This document shows, in pieces, positions 34,343 through 46,079 of a DNA stretch of 64,000 nucleotides. The stretch covers positions 68,647,141 through 68,711,140 of the forward strand of contig NC_092809.1 of assembly GCF_040954645.1 (NCBI RefSeq), read 5' to 3'. A program made the translations under genes and the position numbers. The first letter of the stretch is position 1, and the number at the start of each line of letters is the position of its first letter. The notes under the pieces are model-generated. The model was not told the origin of the DNA and ran no database searches. It worked only from the letters and a program-made list of their open reading frames with translations. Source of the DNA: Diabrotica undecimpunctata. Lineage: Eukaryota > Arthropoda > Insecta > Coleoptera > Chrysomelidae.

Positions 34343-36840
34343 TCTTCTTCTTCTTCAAGTGCCATCTCCGCGGCGAAGGTCGGCAATCATCATAGCTATT
34401 CGGACTTTTGAGACGGCTGCGCTGAAAAGTTCATTTGATGTACATCCGTACCACTCTCTCAGGTTGCGCAGCCATGACATTCTACGCCTCCCTATGCTTC
34501 TCTTTCCTTAGATATTTCCCTGCATAATCAGTTGGAGCAAGGTGTATTTCTCTCCACGTGTAATATGTCTGAGAGATTCTAATTTTCTTGTTTTTATTGA
34601 ATTTAAAATTTAAATTTCTTTGTTCATCCTTCCCAGAACCTCTTTGTTTGTGACGTGTTCTGTCCATGATATTTTCAGAATTCTTCTGTACACCCACAGC
34701 TCAAATGATTCCAGTTTTTTCATTGATGTCGCATTCAAGGTCCAAGATTCCATTCCATAAAATAAAGTCGAAAAAACATAGCACCTCGCCAACCTAACTC
34801 TTAGTTCCAGTTTTAAATCCCTGGTACATAGAACTCTTCTCATTTTGTTGAAATTTGCTCTAACCTTTTCTATTCTTATTTTTATCTCCTGATTGTAATC
34901 ATTTGTGGAGTTAATCATTGTTCCCAGGTATGCATATTTTTTGTCCACTTGTTCGACGTTGGTTTCGTTTATTAGAAGATTCTCTTTATTTCTTTGAGTT
35001 TTCGATATTCTCATAAATTTTGTCTTCTTGACATTTATTGTTAGACCATACTCTTTTCCATACTCTGCTATTCTGGTCACCAGTCTCTGAAGATCTTCAA
35101 TGTTTTCGGCTAAGATCACAGTGTCGTCCGCATATCTAATGTTGTTAATGGGAACTCCATTTACCTTTATTCCAGCTGTTTCACCCTCAAGAGCTTTTTT
35201 CAGGACCTCTTCGGAGTAGGCATTGAAAAGAATTGGCGACAATACGCATCCCTGTCTTACTCCACATCTAATTTTAATTTCTTTTGACAGCTGTTCGTTA
35301 ACACGTACTTTTGCTCGCTGTTTATAGTATAAATTTGATATGATCCTGAGGTCGTTGTAGTCAATCTTCTTTGATTTCAGGACATTCATTAAATGTTTAT
35401 GTCGTACTTTATCGAATGCTTTATTATAGTCAATAAAACAATAAACAGTGAAAAAAGAGCTTCACGTGTTCCAAGGCCTTTGCGAAAACCAAATTGTGTA
35501 TTATTAACGTCTATGTCCAGTTTGTGATATATTCGGTTATGGATGACTTTAAGTAGTGACTTTAGCGTATGAGACATTAAGCTAATGGTGCGGTAATCGC
35601 TGCATTCTCTTGCGTTTTTCTTTTTAGGGAGACAAATAAAAATAGATGTTAACCACTCTTTGGCTAATACGCCTGAACTATAAATTTGGTTCAAGAATTT
35701 CACTAAAACATCAATGTGCTTCTCATCTAGAATTTTTAGGATTTCTATAGGAAGCATATCGGGTCCAGGGCTTTTCCCACTCTTCATTGTTTTTAATGCG
35801 TGTAATATTTCTTCTTTTGTAATATATGGACCTATTTCTTCTGACGTAAGTTCTATGTGCTCCAGATCTCCTCTTTCATCATCGAACAATTCATAGATAT
35901 ATCCTGCCCATCTTTGTATTTTCTCGTCCGTATGTGTTATAGCAGTACCGTGTCTATCCAGAATTGCACAAGTGGGATTTTGTTTTCTTAGTCCTGCCAG
36001 TTCTTTGACTTTCTTGAGTAGGTCAAACAGATCATATTTATTTTCAAGGTCTTCGATCTCTTTACATTGCTCTTCAAAGTATTTTTCTTTTGCCTGCTTT
36101 ATTATCTTTCTAATCTCTTGGTTTATCTCTCTGTATTTATTGTTATCCTTGTTTTTAAATTGTCTCCGTTGTTCCATCATATTGAGTATCTCGTCATTCA
36201 TCCATTCCTCTTTTCTCCTTGAGGAAGTCTTTAGTATTTCTTTACGGGGTTCCAATAGACAATCTTTTAGTCGATTCCAGTACTCGTCAATATCATTGGT
36301 GTTTGTGTTCAATTTGTTGCAGTTCACATGCAGTTCATGTTGGAGGCATTCTTTTACTTTAGGTTCTTTAAGTTTTCTTGTGTCTATTGTAGGGATTCTT
36401 TGATGTCTTTTAATATTTTTAAGGGTGAGTGTAATTTTGGCTATAAGTGGATTGTGATCTGAGGCCACGTCTGATCCAGGATATGCTTTCACGGCTTTAA
36501 CAGCATTACGGTATATTTCATTAATCATGATGTAGTCTATCTGGTTCCTGACTACTTTCTCCGATGTATCTGTGGGCGATCGCCATGTATACAGTCGTCT
36601 GTTTGGTAACATAAAAAATGTGTTTGTAATAATAAAGTTCTGCTCTTAACAGAATTGTAACAGATGGTCTCCTCTCTCGTTTCTATTTCCCAGACCATAG
36701 TTTCCTATACACTTTCCGCTTTGTCCCTTTCCAATATTTGCATTGAGATCACCTAGGACTATCGTGATTTCTCTTGTTTTCGTTATTCTAAGTGCCTCTT
36801 CGATATCTCGATAAAATAATTCTATTTCTGAATAAATATT
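34343..36840 (-). pseudogene. RTE-clade LINE: endonuclease and reverse transcriptase, 5'-truncated
   Basis: The longest RTE copy. From about 36825 down on the minus strand it reads SEIELFYRDIEEALRITKTREITIV, GDLNANIG (endonuclease), a TAA stop, then NRRLYTWRSP, RNQIDYI and SDHNPLIAKI, the C-terminal half of an APE-type endonuclease. A charged linker, MKSGKSPGPDMLPIEIL and SDYRTISLMSHTL (RT) come next. After a frame break near 35440, RQGCVLSPILFNAYSEEVL, IRYADDTVILAENIEDLQRL (catalytic YADD), TFLYGMESWTL-like thumb and RRILKISWTEHVTNKEVLGRM follow. The tail at 34343 is TCTTCTTCTTC. Compared with its twin at 21.7-23.1 kb it lacks about 45 bp near 35440. Two long open stretches (407 and 259 codons) point to a recent insertion. 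Confidence 0.9.
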
Positions 36841-37540
36841 TCTGAAATATATTAATATATCTCTTTATTTTTATGAATATTTATTTTTATCTATTTTAAA
36901 AATCTAGTATTTAATATACTCAATATAATTTACGTTTTAACGATTTTGTAATATTACTAACTATGCGTTTGGAGTATTGCAATTAGAAAATTTTTCCATG
37001 TATATTCCTAGTCTATAATCAATCTTATTTACTCTCCGCTACAACAAATATACTTGTAAGTACATCTGCTACTACCTCCAATAGAGTCAGGATATAATTT
37101 TGTTCAGCACAGTTGTGATCGTAATTCTGTAATTATAATAATTTCTATGGTAATCAGCAAGTTTTCGCATTATTACAGTGAGTATAAAAGTTTTCAATTA
37201 CTACCAGCTCTTCATCCATTACTTGAATTGTCTCTGAGAGACAATTTGTTGGTGTTAGGTATCTAACTCTAGTTGCCAGCAATTAGGTTAAATCTTATAC
37301 TGCACTATTTATAACATGTTACAGTAATTACTCAGATGAAAAAATTTAAATTGGTCCTAAGATGCTAATATGTGTATAGTTTTAAAATTGTTCTGGTGCT
37401 GGTGACAAAAGTGGGCACTTATTATTTCTGGTCGTGCAGTGGTTATTGTTGCATCTAATAAAAACGATCTGACTTTTTTATCGATATGATTATCAATGTA
37501 CAAGCCATAATCTTCACCAGAAGATTTTCTGTTAACAATT
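36841..37540. other. No gene recognised
   Basis: AT-rich spacer between two RTE copies, probably the pre-existing target DNA. Confidence 0.5.
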
Positions 37541-38205
37541 ACTTCTTCTTAGAGTGCTGTCTCCCTTCAGAGGTTGGCAATTATAATGACTTTTTATTTT
37601 TGAACTTGCTGCTCTAAACAAATCAATCGATCTGCATTGATACCAATCACGTAGATTCTTCAACCATGAGTTCTGCCTTCGGCCAACAGAGCTTCTTCCT
37701 TGAATCTTTCCCTGTATTATGAGTCTCAAAATTTCATATTTTGGTCTCCTCATCACGTGGCCTAGGTATTCCAGTTTTCTGGTTTGTATAGTGGTGATTA
37801 GTTCTGTGTCTTTACCAAACCTTTCCAGTATTTCTTTATTTGTAATTCTATCAGTCTATGATATATTTAATACTCTGCGGTATAACCAGAGTTCGAAAGC
37901 CCCGATTCTTTTTAAATTGCATACTTTTATGGTTCAAGTCTCAGCTCCATAAAATAATATTGAAAATATATAACAGCAAATGGTACGTAGTCTGATCTCC
38001 GAATTTAGATTTTGCACGTTAGGAGTGGCTTCATTCGTATAAATGCTGATCTGGCAATCTCTATTCGTCTGTTTATTTCTGCAGTATGATCATTGGTTTC
38101 ATTGATTAAGTTACCAAGTACTGATATTTTTTTACTTGTTCTATTACGTTACCATTGATTGTCAATAGGTGATGTATATTTTGTGGTCTTTTTGTAATGT
38201 TTTGT
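37541..38205 (-). pseudogene. RTE LINE 3' end, same subfamily as 27.2-29.8 kb
   Basis: The minus strand reads LMVDNHLLTINGN-like sequence (38165), then thumb pieces, FELWLYRRVLNIS-like sequence, and KYEILRLIIQGKIQGRSSVGRRQNSWLKNLRDWYQCRSIDLFRAASS (37756-37600). It ends with a TTCTTCTTAG tail. It matches 27240-27900 closely over its length but is truncated at about 38205. Several frame changes are present. Confidence 0.75.
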
Positions 38206-38224
38206 GGTCACTTAATAAGAATAG

Positions 38225-38545
38225 TCTTCTGTGATTATGTTAAGATGCGAGAGACATGTATGAAGGACTAACAACTAGTGTTAGAATAGGCATAGGACAA
38301 ACTGACAAATTTCACATGCAAGTAGGTAAAGACTCAATAGGACAAAAACAGAGTATTTGGAATATTCATTTGAAAATAGAGTTACGACAAATAAAATGAT
38401 ATCTTTGGATGGTTAAATGATTGCAAAAAGTAATAGTTTAAGTTTCTAGGATGGGTATTACAGAATAATGGGAAAATATATGGAGATGCACGCAGTAGAG
38501 TTAGGGTTGGATGAATGAAGTTAAAGGAAGTGAGTGGTGTGTTCT
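38225..38545 (+). pseudogene. LINE reverse transcriptase fragment
   Basis: Plus-strand pieces read YEGLTTSVRIGIGQTDKFHMQVG (RT palm start, near 38258-38325) and, after an internal loss of the catalytic region, KFLGWVLQNNGKIYGDARSRVRVG-MK (38440-38520), the thumb of an RTE-like LINE. Interrupted by stops; no tail seen. Confidence 0.55.
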
Positions 38546-38554
38546 AAAAACTCT

Positions 38555-39400
38555 ATAAAAGAGTCATCATATACTGCACTCAATGTTGTACAGTTAACAA
38601 AAGAGGAACAACGAATGCATGCTTTAGCTATAGCATTTCCTAATGTTTCTTCCTATTTAGAAATCCCAGCTGAAACTAATTTGTTCCAATCTAATTTCAA
38701 TATTCTTTATTCCCAAACTAAAGTTTATTTCCCTACTTTTGGAGAAAACAACGCCAGTCACCTTCAGAAACAACTTGCCAAATTTAAAGCTACTTAAAAT
38801 AAATAATTCAGTCTCTTTTATTTAGGTAAAGGGACATGCTGGTATCTCAGGTAACACCAAAGCAGAATATTTTGCTAAAAAAGCGGCTTCAAAAGAATTC
38901 GAAATTAATTAGCTGAATAGAAGTGATTTAGTCTTACTGCGTAAACAAGAATTAACAGAAAACTGTGAAACTGAATGACATTCTTTCTGTAACAGAAGTA
39001 ACAACCTTCATACAAAAATGACCCCGTTTTACCCACTACGCCTTTGGCTGCAAAAAGTCATTCTGATAGAAGAGTATATTCAACGTTTGTTAGATTGTTA
39101 GATTCCTGGTTAATCATGCTACTGTGAAAGCCTATCTTCATAGATTTAATTTAAGTGAAACAGAACTCTGCGATTGTAATGGTAACACTGACGATATCAG
39201 TCATTTGATGTTCGGGTGCATATATAATGATGCTGCTATTAAGTATCTATTGAAAAATTCGGTAAAAGAACAAGTACCTTTTCCTCAGTGTGAATCTATT
39301 TTATATATCTCTTGTCGTAATATTAGGCTTAACCAAATTTTTTGTTCCCTCTGTCTATCCCTGTGTTATTTATTTACCTTCTAGTCGTTGCCTATCTTGT
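38555..39400 (+). pseudogene. LINE C-terminal RNase H region
   Basis: An open first part (EERMHALAIAF-type, NIFYSQTK-like) precedes VKGHAGISGNTKAEYFAKKAA (38830-38890), which carries the GHAGISGN...A motif of the RNase H domain found in I- and related LINE clades. The C-terminal KAYLHRFNLSETELCDCNGNTDDISHLMFGC (39125-39220), with its Cys-Cys-His-Cys pattern, is the zinc-knuckle end of such proteins. Stops and frame changes separate the pieces. It belongs to a different LINE clade from the RTE copies, which lack RNase H. Confidence 0.75.
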
Positions 39401-40465
39401 GCTATAATAAAGTTGCTATGAAAGGCACCTTAGCTTGAAAAGTATCCCTGTATTATGTAATCCCTTGTTGGTTCTAAATATTCACTATAAGTTGGTTAGG
39501 GACATCAATATAACGAATAAAAGTATGGTTTCTTGTCAATCTACTGATTCTTGTGATACTAATGTTTACATTATATATTTAATTTACCCCTAGGTGAAGT
39601 ACTATTTTGTTAACAAATGCAATAGCTCAATATATCATTAACAAATTCAAGTAGTCAAATATATTATCGTGACAAAATGGATCAAGTTATCCAAAGTCAC
39701 TAATTTAATAAAACAAACGAATGCGTGTGTACCATGTTGAATTTCTAACTTATTAAGAGACTGTATTTTTAGTACTCTGTCTCAAAATTAATATTTTTTA
39801 TCGCTTTCTGTTGTTTTCCAAAGTTTTTCCCAATTTGAATAAACATATATATCCGGAGATATCCTGTTTTTATATTGTTATTCATGTTTTGTATCCTAAT
39901 GCCTTTTTATGTTATATTATTTTAATGTCGACATAGTCTCTGAGCATATTAAGCATACAGCTTCATCTTTGACAATAGTAAAAAAGAATCAAATTTCCAA
40001 TTTTCTTGAAAATAACTGTGCTCATCCGCAACCTTCTGTTTTTTGTTTGTTTTCTGACATGATTTTATGGACTACAAATTTGAAATTTAAATAATTTAAT
40101 TATTTTAAATGAAAAATCTTTAATATTACCTTTTGACCATAATATTACACTCAAGACTCTCAAGAAACACAAGAGTAGCTAAAATTACTAATAGCTTACC
40201 AGTGTGAATGATTGTGTGAAAGACTTGCATCTCGACCCTCGGGAGAGCGAGTGCGGATTGGGATTCACGACTACAAGCGTATATAGCCGATGTCAGCCGA
40301 AGGTATGTGGTTTTATTTTATATTCGGTTTTATTCATACGTTACAACAATATATTGGTTCCGAGGCTTTATATCAGTTCTTTGAGCCTTGTTTTCTTTTA
40401 CAATGGGTAGGATGCTAACCTGGCCCATCAATCCTCCTCTTTTATCCAGACTTGGGACCGGCTAT
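39401..40465. other. No gene recognised
   Basis: AT-rich to about 40200, then a less skewed stretch with no recognised frame. Confidence 0.45.
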
Positions 40466-40915
40466 GGGCATAAATGCGGCTCGCGCTGGCAACTCTGCCT
40501 GGGTGTTATGAGCGGTTATTGTCAATGTTTAACAAAGGAGATAAAGAAGACCCCAAGAATTGTAGTGGTATAAATCTACTGAACAGCGCACTTAAGCTTA
40601 CGACAAAAGTTCTAACCAACAAAATAAATAAACTAACAAATTTATCAGATGAACAAAAGAATGCAGATCCGAAAGATCCTGCGAAGACGCTGTATTTGTA
40701 CGATGACAAATCACAGAAAAGTCCATCGAGTACAATAAACCAGAATGTCTATGTTTGATAGACCTGACAAAGGCTTTCGATTGCATACAATTTGAAGACG
40801 TCTTAAACCTACTGTATAAAATGAACATATCAATCAATATTATTAAAACCATCGAAAACATCTACTTCCAGGATTAGGCGAATGAAACCATAGGTTTCGC
40901 AGTCAATATCCCAAC

Positions 40916-40982
<67 letters not shown>

Positions 40983-41421
40983 ACACACACACACACGCAC
41001 CCACACACGCCCACACACACACACACACGCACATACACACACACACACCACACACACACACCCACGCACGCACGCATGCACACACACGCACACGCACTCG
41101 CACACACACACGCACACACACACGCACACACACACGCACACGCACACGCACACGCACACGCACACGCACACGCACACGCACACGCACACGCACAGGCACA
41201 CGCACACGCACACGCACACGCACACGCACACGCACAAGCACACGCACACGCACACGCACACGCACACGCACACGCACACGTACACGCACACGCACACGCA
41301 CACGCACACGCACACGCACAGGCACGCACGCAGGCACAGGCACGCACGCACGCACACACACACACGCGCACACACACGCATACACCCACACACACGCATA
41401 CACCCACACACACACACGTAC

Positions 41422-41456
<35 letters not shown>

Positions 41457-41760
41457 CACACACGTGCACACACGTACACACACGCACACACGCACACACA
41501 CACAAGCTCACACACACACGCCCACGCACACGCACACGCACACGCACACGCACACGCACACGCACACGCACACGCACACACACACGCACACGCACACGCA
41601 CACGCACAAGCACACGCACACACGCACGCACACATCTACTTTCATAATCTAATACAGGCAAAGATAAATGGAAAACTAACTCAGTGTATACCCGTATAAA
41701 CCGGAGTCAGACAGGGTGACTCGTTAAGCCCACTTCTCTTTAATATAATAACCTCCTCAG
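40466..41760 (+). pseudogene. RTE LINE fragment split by a CA-rich insertion
   Basis: Before the insertion: NKGDKEDPKNCSGINLLNSALKLTTKVLTNKINKL, then after a frame change CLCLIDLTKAFDCIQFEDVLNLLYKMN and IIKTIENIYF (to 40869). After it: [33 protein letters not shown] (41640-41745). Together these are contiguous RT sequence of the same family as the LINE at 20.0-24.0 kb (FLCLIDLKKAFDRV, PENYRGINSLNTTLKL there). The interruption holds 762 bp of CA-rich DNA. Confidence 0.75.
40870..41631. repeat. CA-rich compound microsatellite with insertion signature
   Basis: After about 47 bp of unique sequence, (CA)n begins near 40917 and continues for about 715 bp. It includes a long (CACACG)n hexanucleotide section (about 41130-41330, again 41520-41580) with occasional CCCA, GTA and AGG variants. 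The insert is bounded by ACATCTACTTCC (40858-40869) and ACATCTACTTTC (41632-41643). It reads as low-complexity open frames on both strands, which are not genes. Confidence 0.95.
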
Positions 41761-41878
41761 TCCCAGGAAATTTTTTGTTTTTTAACTTCTATATTTCGGT
41801 GTGTTTTATGTTGTTACATTAGGCATCAAGATAAGAAAAAAAATAATACAATTTTTTTATGGCAGCCATCTTTAAAAT

Positions 41879-41905
41879 CCAATGTCTCCTATGGGCGACA
41901 TTGGG
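41879..41905. repeat. End palindrome of piggyBac relic (left)
   Basis: CCAATGTCTCC faces GGCGACATTGG around a TATG centre; one mismatch in 11 positions. Confidence 0.7.
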
Positions 41906-42062
41906 TTTCAAGATAATCAAAAATTTCTCAAAAGCAATTTGTGTTTTTGTAGTAATATAGCCATGATTTTTTATGAATACATAGGAGATAAATACACAAC
42001 ATTATTAAGTAATAAAATATGATAAAAAATAACTGGTAGATAATGCACTGCTGTCAGTTCGT

Positions 42063-43865
42063 TCATAACATTGATGCTCTTTTGGTTTTCTTGGAGACAG
42101 AGGAACATCTGACATGTAGAACATAGATTCTGGATAAGTTGACGCACTGGTCATAGTTTATGGTATAGTATGGTGGCTGGGGTTGCGATTTCTGGTAAAT
42201 GCAAAGTGTGTTTTTACGGAGCAAGTCTAAAGGGTGGGATACCCTGGGTTGCTTCCGAAGAGGGGGCAAGGAATACTCATAATCTGGATCACTATCTTTC
42301 GTGCTCTCCTGATGACCATGGACCAGGACATATGCATACTCTTCTTTAAAACTGAAGAGATCCATAATATCTCTCTGTGGGTTCCTAAAAGTCGCTGATT
42401 TCGTCGTTATTCGATTCATGTTGCTGAAATTGCGAAATCAAACATGTGCATGATAACTCTGACTGTCCATTTCCTAGTTCTCGCAGAAGTCCTGTAATAA
42501 CTTATCATTCAGTCTAAGAAGTCAATACCTCCCATATTGGCATTGTAAACCTTAACTACCAGAGGCCTGTTGACTTCAGTGAATCTTTTTTGTATTTTAC
42601 ACCATCTTCTACCCTTATCGACAGGTTGTGAGCCCTCTCTATTTGACATCAAAATTACGGCTTTATTATCAAACCATTTTACAACAGACATTTGCCGTCT
42701 GATCTTATACTTTCATCAATTGTCCCCTATCTTCTTTTTTCAAATCAGTATCACTTCTTAGCTTGGAGTTCTTGGGTATTCTTATTTGTTTCAAAGTGCC
42801 CGTACCTGTGGCGTCTCTTTCTGAATGTAATAAATTTAAAAAACGTTCGGAATTAAAATATCTATCCCTATAAACTGAAACCCCAAGAGCAAACGTATTT
42901 AGAAGCTGCAACACAGCCTTATCACCAACATCTAGAAGTTTGAAACGTTTATCATCAACTATAGGGTCACCTTTTCCCTGGTAAAAGAAAAAATCCAGTG
43001 GCAGTCATCTGGAGCAGCTACGACAAAATTTTTCAACCCACATGGATTGGGCTTTGTTTTGATTACTTGTCTGGCTGGACAATGCCCCCAGAAAGGAATC
43101 ATTTGTTCGTCTATAGCTACTACTTGAGGTTTTGGATTTAGCAAACAACCTGTTTTAACTGACCTGATCAGTGGTTCGACTTTCCAAAAACTTGTTGGTG
43201 TTTTTTTTTTCATCCGTTAGGTCACTATCATACACAACCTTCAGATTCTTTTGTATACAAAAATATTTATTTCTTCGCATGAGGTTACTTACGCTTTCTT
43301 CTTTAGCTTTTCAGGCCTAATACATCCTAATCCGAGGATGACCCATAATAGACATCATTAAACTTGCTGAAAAAAACTTTTTTACGTCTTTCACACCATC
43401 CAAAAGAACTTTTATAGTTTTTTCCACATACGATCTGTTTGACTGTTTTAAAATAACTCTGAAAATACTCCCAGGAACATACTTGCTAACATAAGCACGA
43501 GGGGGAAGATTTACCGCATTTATTTTTAAAGGAGTATTTATTATCTGCTGGCAAGCATGGTTCAAAATCTAAGTTTTTTTCCAGAAGTGTCGTTCACTGC
43601 TACTCACGGCTTGTGTAACTGGAGTGTTGTCTTCTCCAGAAGTGCTATTAGAAGCCGTCCTGTTTGAAGTAGTTGAGGTACCATCCGATATCGTTTTTTT
43701 CTCTTCTTCGTTAATTACCCCAATGTCAGTGGCCTCCTGCTGTGGTAGCCATGTTGGATCTGCATCCAAGTCATCATCATCACTGGTGTCCACTTCACTG
43801 TTATCTTCATCAAACCGGTCGTCGACATATCCTTGAATCCGCTGAATCTGTAAAAAACCATACAC
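42063..43865 (-). pseudogene. piggyBac transposase, broken into six frames
   Basis: From 43865 down: an acidic N-terminus (RFDEDNSEVDTSDDDDLDADPTW), NLPPRAYVSKYVPGSIFRVI, FFSASLMMSIMGHPRIRMY, then RSVKTGCLLNPKPQVVAIDE with the first catalytic D in AIDEQMIPFWGH (near 43120). VYRDRYFNSERFLNLL carries the second D (near 42870), GTGTLKQIRI follows, and KVYNANMGGIDFLD holds the third D (42520). A terminal RNPQRDIMDLF section ends at 42063. All three aspartates are still present, but stops or frame changes fall between every block. A gap of about 150 bp near 43215-43316 could be an intron. Confidence 0.8.
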
Positions 43866-43870
43866 AAATA

Positions 43871-45466
43871 CACTCGCGATCAGAAAATCCGGGTCATCTT
43901 GAAAATTTCAAGTTTCTTAAATATTTTCGCCTCTGGTGCAGTAATAACCTTTTTTTTGGCTAATGTATTTTTTATTTGTCATCAATGTTTGTTTTGAAAG
44001 AAAAAAAATGGTTTTTTATTGTTTTTATTGAAAAAAACAGAAAACAAATCAAATTGTTGATAAAACAGACATACGAAAAAAAATGGAAAATACAGAACGT
44101 GGTAAAAAATCAGTGAAATTTCAATAACCAATATCGTGTATTGCCTCCCCTTGCCCTAATAACCTCTTGCAGACGACAGGGCATACTCTCAATTTTTCTC
44201 CGGATTACATGTTGTGGTATGTTATTCCATTCTCTCACTAACAGATCCTTAAGCTCCTGTGCGTTGTTAGGAGGAGGTGTATGGGTTTGAATACGTTTTT
44301 TCAAATCGCCCCAGAGATGTTCGATGGTATTCAGGTCCGGAGACCTAGCTGGCCAGGGTACCCTCGTAATTCCAACTTCGTCCAAGTATTACATACTGAT
44401 CCTGGCAACGTGCGGTCGCACGTTGTCCTGCATAAAAACGGCGTTTTCTCCAAGCCCTGCCATGTTGGGCATAACATGTTCTTCCGGAATCTCCGTAATG
44501 TACCTTCGTGCAGTTAGGGACCCATTTTCGATGAAGGGTAATTCTGTGCGGAAGTCGGAAGATATACCTCCCCAAGCCATGACCGAGCCTCCACCAAATG
44601 GCATTCTTGGAGCAATGCAAGCTTGTGAAAATCGTTCACCGGTTCTCCTCCAAACTCTTACACGTCCATCGGATCCAGTTAGACAGAAACGGGATTGATT
44701 CATCTGAGAATAACACTTTGCTACAATCTTTAATTCCCCAATGCGCATATTATCGAGCAAAAGCTAGTCGTGCAACTCGAGGCACCCGGCGAAGTGGCGG
44801 TCCTCTAGCCATTACCCGAGAAGTTAGTCAAGAGGAACGAAGTCTTCTTCTGACTGTTGCAACACTAAAATTGCGATTTCGTACTTCTAGACGATTTTGA
44901 TGCATAACCGCAGTTGAGGTCCGGTTTCGTAAAACCTAAAACACAAAGAAACGGTTATCTAGTGCCTTGGTCGTTCTTCTTCGTCCAGAGCCAGGTCGCC
45001 TGGTTAGCACACTTGCCTCCTGAAAGCGTTAAAGCACTCGTTGAACAGTAAAAAGGCTTACGCCAACAGTTCATGCGACTTGCCGTTGAGTGTGACCGTC
45101 TTCCACAAGTGCAACAATTTGTGCCGTTTCAACAACACTCAAAGGCATTTTTGTCAAAAAATAAACACTATAAATAATAATGGCACTAATAAACACTAAT
45201 GGTGGCAATAATAAACGTTTGTCCGTTGCATTTGAGCAGAAAGTCGAAGTACAAACGAGACATTTAAAACAAGCGGAGTTACAGGTAGCGTTCATTTTGG
45301 GAAGTGTGCACGTTACCGCGAAATCGGCACTATTGGAATTCTTTGTTACAAAGGAAACGGCAACAATTCTCAGAAACATGCATTAGTTTGTATTTGTGTT
45401 ATTATTATTTACGATAAAGCTCGTTAAAAATGAAATATCGGTGATCGGATTTTATGATCGCGAGTG
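43871..45466 (-). mobile_element. Tc1 element, 1596 bp, with TA target sites
   Basis: CACTCGCGATCAGAAAATCCG (43871-43891) is matched at the right end by CGGATTTTATGATCGCGAGTG (45446-45466), one mismatch apart. TA lies directly outside both ends (43869-43870 and 45467-45468), as required for Tc1/mariner insertion. The length is usual for Tc1. The insertion lies just 5' of the piggyBac N-terminal frame. Confidence 0.93.
44110..45148 (-). pseudogene. Tc1 DD34E transposase, frameshifted
   Basis: ATG at 45148 opens MPLSVVETAQIVALVEDGHTQ, the first helix-turn-helix, which meets a stop shortly after. Later frames give the linker, VRVWRRTGERFSQACIAPRMPFGGGSVMAWGGIS (44660-44560), FMQDNVRPHVA (second D, near 44415) and WPARSPDLNTIEHLWGDLKKRI (glutamate near 44320), ending at 44110. 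The first catalytic region (FSDES) survives only across a frameshift near 44700. The total span of about 346 codons is normal for the family. At least three breaks make it inactive. Confidence 0.9.
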
Positions 45467-45469
45467 TAG

Positions 45470-46079
45470 TATAACGCATCTTACGCATAACGCATATTAC
45501 GAATTTAAAAATATTTAATTATTATATAATTATTTCCAACTGTAAACTTGGTTTACAAAAAGTATTCTAGGTTTAGAATAGCATATAAAATATTTATATC
45601 ATAAAAAATCAATCGGCCTAATAGTTTTATTAGTATTCACTTTAAAATGTTACCAGGATGTCACGGATTTGAAGAAAAAAATTCTAATATAATCAAATCC
45701 AAACGGTAAAAAAATATATCTCGAATCCCAATGTCTCCGTCAGACGACATAAACGTTTCCATGGTAACAGCTTGAAAAACATGGAGAGAAGGATGATTAT
45801 CTACATATTATGATTATTTTCTATATACTATATTATTTATCTATGATTATCTATTTACAGATGAAAAGAACAAGTCTTCAAGATAAGTGTTCAATCATTG
45901 AATAAGAATGAATTAAAAAACAGAAAAAATACTTACAGAAACTTAAACATTAAATTGGCTGGTCGGGAGAATGAACTAAAAACTCACTCTGGCAGGTGAT
46001 GCTAACTATTGGCTTTGGAGTGAACTACTTTCTAAGGCTGCCAACCCAAACTGAGATCCCAGAAAAAATTCCTAAACAA
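45470..46079. other. piggyBac flank and unassigned sequence
   Basis: Contains the right end palindrome of the piggyBac relic (about 45728-45751). Otherwise AT-rich with no frame recognised. Confidence 0.4.
45728..45751. repeat. End palindrome of piggyBac relic (right)
   Basis: CCAATGTCTCC faces GACGACAT, a worn form of the same palindrome seen at 41879-41905. Confidence 0.5.

Larger units (their letters stand above)
41780..45760 (-). mobile_element. piggyBac element split by Tc1
   Basis: Transposase remains on the minus strand are bracketed by related imperfect palindromes at 41879-41905 and 45728-45751, each built on CCCAATGTCTCC...GACAT. I take these as end regions of one element. The exact TTAA sites and tips could not be placed. 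A 1596-bp Tc1 (43871-45466) lies immediately upstream of the transposase N-terminus. Confidence 0.55.

Noticed and set aside
35972..36403. Plus-strand open frame of 143 codons within the RTE copy
   Set aside because: It is the antisense of the charged linker of the minus-strand RTE protein; Ser/Phe/Leu-rich composition is the expected shadow.
40830..41699. Long open frames on both strands encoding VCVCVC- or HAHTHA-type repeats
   Set aside because: They are translations of the CA-rich microsatellite, open in several frames at once, and not genes.
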